Assembly (NCBI GenBank): GCA_964429355.1
Contig: CAYSCH010000013.1
Span: forward strand, 1-51,447
DNA length: 51,447 nucleotides
Direction of reading: 5' to 3'
From: JAAYAY01 sp964429355
Lineage (GTDB): Bacteria; Planctomycetota; Planctomycetia; Pirellulales; Thermoguttaceae
The notes below the pieces were generated by a model. That model saw only the letters and a list, made by a program, of their open reading frames with translations. It had not been told where the DNA came from and did no database searches. Numbering within the stretch: the first letter of the stretch is position 1; each line of letters starts with the position of its first letter. Both the position numbers and the translations under genes were made by a program. Below are positions 49,453-51,447 of this stretch, one piece after another.

Positions 49453-50190
49453 TCACTGGCCGGCGCGCCGGAGTTGCCCCAGAACGCCACCCATCTGGTC
49501 GTGGACTTCGCCGGTCTGGCGAACAACCAACGCCCGGCCCGGACGCCAATAGTAGATGGTGCCCAGGCCGCCGCTGACATCCCACGTGGATGGAGCGACC
49601 GTTGTTTGAATCAACTCCACCAGGTGCTGCCCGTAGTCGTCGTTCGGCATTCGTTGCCCGACTCCGGCAGCACCACCCCCCACGAGCGGTCGCGCTGGCG
49701 GTGCGGCTCCGCCTGCTCGCTGAGCGAGCGTCGCGTCGGCCTTCTCGAGATCTTGTATCCGGTCGGGCGCCTTGGACTTGTCGAGACGTTTATTGCGGGC
49801 GATGCGTTTCTTGAGTTCCACACTCAACTGCTCCAGCCGACGACCCACTTTCTGCACATAGTACTCGCGTTGCGATCCGGCCATGTCGCGGTCTTCGTGC
49901 AACTCCTCGTAGACAAACAGGAGTTCCTCAGCGGCCGCCTCCAAATGTTCGTTTTCCGGATCAGCCAGTCTGGCCAAAGTCTCGCGAACTGCGACCAGTA
50001 ACTCACGGCCTGTGCGCTTACGCAACCTCTCACTCGACAAATCGTGCGATTCCAGAGCGGACTTTTCACTCTTGCTCTGCTGCCCCGCAACGATTGGAGG
50101 ATTCGCGGAAGGCCCTTGGCTGGTCTCGTCGGTCTCGGCTGGGGACGCAACGGTCATGAACGCCAGCAAAGCAATCCATGGGGTGGGCAT
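49453..50190 (-). CDS. Secreted planctomycete-type protein with C-terminal domain of unknown function
   Basis: About 245 residues from ATG 50190 (MPTPWIALLAFMTVASPAETD), with a signal peptide; the frame is open to 50232. Residues 50-140 are helical (RELLVAVRETLARLADPENEHLEAAAEELLFVYEELHEDRD). The end, VAPSTWDVSGGLGTIYYWRPG then ALVVRQTGEVHDQMGGVLGQLRRA, is a small domain found repeatedly at the ends of planctomycete secreted proteins and reminiscent of a secretin STN-like fold. Function unknown. The segment with EELHEDRDMAGS is encoded by DNA that matches 39 of 42 bases at 3370-3411. Confidence 0.75.
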   Translation of the reverse strand: MPTPWIALLAFMTVASPAETDETSQGPSANPPIVAGQQSKSEKSALESHDLSSERLRKRTGRELLVAVRETLARLADPENEHLEAAAEELLFVYEELHEDRDMAGSQREYYVQKVGRRLEQLSVELKKRIARNKRLDKSKAPDRIQDLEKADATLAQRAGGAAPPARPLVGGGAAGVGQRMPNDDYGQHLVELIQTTVAPSTWDVSGGLGTIYYWRPGRALVVRQTGEVHDQMGGVLGQLRRAGQ

Positions 50191-50371
50191 CGTTCGGCTC
50201 TCCCGAAGACCAAAGTATGTCGGCCTTGTCAATCAGACCGACATCTTTTGACAACCTCCATAACAATAGAATTCTACCCGTCTGCAACCAATCTGTCGAA
50301 CAATCGGTTCCTGCCCGAAGACGGGACGCGAGAATCTTCGGTCAACGAAGGGATCGCAAACGCCAAACCGT

Positions 50372-51447
50372 TCATTTCCCGGCGGCGATCTCGACCGATA
50401 AAGGCTCAGCCCAACATCGTGCCTTGGGGTGTTGCCGCAGATAGGCAAATGACGCGGGACCTGAGTAATGTCCGGGTACAGTTGCGGAGGCTTCGATGGC
50501 CCACTGGACCTCTTCGCCCGGCTTGATCGCCCGCCAGAAGAGAATCAGGCGGCGAGGCTGAGTCTCGTAGGCCAGGATGCGGCCCGCCTTCTTTTCGGCG
50601 TCGAGCCACGACGTAGTGACCTCCAGGCCGGCCGGCAGGCCGACGTGCAATACCGGTGACGCCGCGACTTCCTTTCCTGTGTTCTTCAGACGCACGGCAA
50701 TGTGGATGATCCCCGCCTCGACGACTTTCTGAACGTCCAAATCCGTGCGCAGCTCAAGGGAGCAACCACCCATCGGCGGCTCTCGGCGGTGATAGCGAAC
50801 TGCTGCGAAATACGGCAACGGATTGCCGTCAGCCAGTTCGAGGACCCACGAGTTCTGGCCAGTCGCCAGATGAGTCTCAAGTCCATCCAGAACGATTGCC
50901 TGCTGGCGATCTGCTTCGATCTCTCGCTCCGCCAGTACTTCATTACCGTTCCGCACAACGATTTTGCCCGCGCGAACGATGGGAGGGCTGATTTCGGAAT
51001 GAGCCACCAGCGTGTGGAGCACGGTTGCCGTCGTATGGGGACCACCGAAACCGCCGGAATCGTCGCGATTGCTCTGGAGCCACGAGATCGCACGCGAGGC
51101 CGAATCAGCAAAGGCCGGTTCGGTCATCCATGCCTGCGCGGCCAAGGCCGTCGTTTCTAGATCCAACGCATTCTCTCGACCCACTTGTCCCGCGTCGGCC
51201 TGCTGCTTGGTGAGACTTTCCAGCAGCTTTCGCAGCAAATCGCTGCGTTGGAGTCGACCTGCCGCCTGGGCAGCCAGTGCCAATTGTCGACAATCCTGTG
51301 ACGCAATTGCCGGCGCAGCAGCTCGCTCCAACGCTGATTCAAGACTGGTCTGTCCGGATAAAGCAAGCGCCCAGATCGCCTCGAGAAAGGCACTTATACC
51401 GCGCGTGGTCGGAAATGAGACATTCCCCGGGCGGGAGAGTTTTGGTA
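50372..51447 (-). CDS. Bacterial alpha-2-macroglobulin, C-terminal part (window edge)
   Basis: The last ~358 residues of a large protein whose start lies beyond the window. The thioester-domain helices are seen: LEAIWALALSGQTSLESALE, LDLETTALAAQAWMTEPAFADSASRAISWLQSNRDDSGGFGGPHTTATVLHTLVAH. The receptor-binding-like end domain follows: VLHVGLPAGLEVTTSWLD, LILFWRAIKPGEEVQWAIEASATVPGHYSGP. The thioester motif itself is not in the window. Such proteins trap proteases in the periplasm or outside. The gene lies 180 bp upstream of the secreted protein gene on the same strand. Confidence 0.85.
   Translation of the reverse strand, partial: PKLSRPGNVSFPTTRGISAFLEAIWALALSGQTSLESALERAAAPAIASQDCRQLALAAQAAGRLQRSDLLRKLLESLTKQQADAGQVGRENALDLETTALAAQAWMTEPAFADSASRAISWLQSNRDDSGGFGGPHTTATVLHTLVAHSEISPPIVRAGKIVVRNGNEVLAEREIEADRQQAIVLDGLETHLATGQNSWVLELADGNPLPYFAAVRYHRREPPMGGCSLELRTDLDVQKVVEAGIIHIAVRLKNTGKEVAASPVLHVGLPAGLEVTTSWLDAEKKAGRILAYETQPRRLILFWRAIKPGEEVQWAIEASATVPGHYSGPASFAYLRQHPKARCWAEPLSVEIAAGK

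Overview
The window looks like a planctomycete chromosome (Planctomycetota, possibly Pirellulales-like) from a draft or metagenome assembly. Pointers are a non-RD Hanks-type kinase, an FHA protein, small zinc-ribbon and lipoprotein genes, a short sigma-like ORF of a planctomycete type, a bacterial alpha-2-macroglobulin, and an EpsI/TPR exopolysaccharide locus. Four runs of exactly ten Ns (9702, 27118, 35489, 41783) are scaffold joints. Each one cuts a single gene, so frame changes there are artefacts.

Layout. 1-1043: a partial tRNA-Met and a Ser/Thr kinase. 1495-3266: a small lipoprotein gene with an IS701-type insertion sequence exactly at its stop codon. 3356-26748 (minus strand): a long exopolysaccharide cluster of 17 co-directional genes. 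In transcription order these are a truncated TPR protein, EpsI, the initiating phospho-sugar transferase, a GT4, a Wzx flippase, an asparagine-synthase-like enzyme, an N5-(carboxyethyl)ornithine-synthase-like enzyme, CapA, an O-antigen ligase/polymerase, a GT2, a GT4, a radical-SAM enzyme, three more GT4s, a hexapeptide acyltransferase and a polytopic membrane protein. Together they suggest a Wzx/Wzy-type polysaccharide, possibly decorated with a carboxyethyl (opine-like) amino acid.

26697-33774 (minus strand) is a mobile/defence block: a large serine recombinase, a ParB/RepB-like protein, the start of a third gene that runs directly into the TPR gene, a zinc-ribbon protein, an AbiE-like (type IV) toxin-antitoxin pair with a repeat-rich promoter, and a DUF4143 ATPase behind a perfect palindrome. 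33775-39200 is a gene graveyard: a tRNA-Arg 3' scar, a broken regulator, an intact Phd/ParE pair, a broken AbiEii pair, a kinase tail, a DUF5372-like fragment and a transposase HTH fragment.

39231-42454 (minus strand) encodes a secreted six-hairpin glycosidase with a beta-helix partner. 42719-44374 holds a hypothetical gene, a strong terminator, a zinc-ribbon fragment and an FHA protein. 44746-48241 holds a second tRNA 3' scar, an excisionase-like/PIN toxin-antitoxin pair and an intact DUF6088/AbiEii pair with a near-consensus promoter. 48829-51447 holds a truncated sigma-like gene, a secreted planctomycete-type protein and the C-terminal part of an alpha-2-macroglobulin.

No CRISPR array, rRNA gene or riboswitch was recognised. 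All family names rest on reading motifs by eye; no database search was run.
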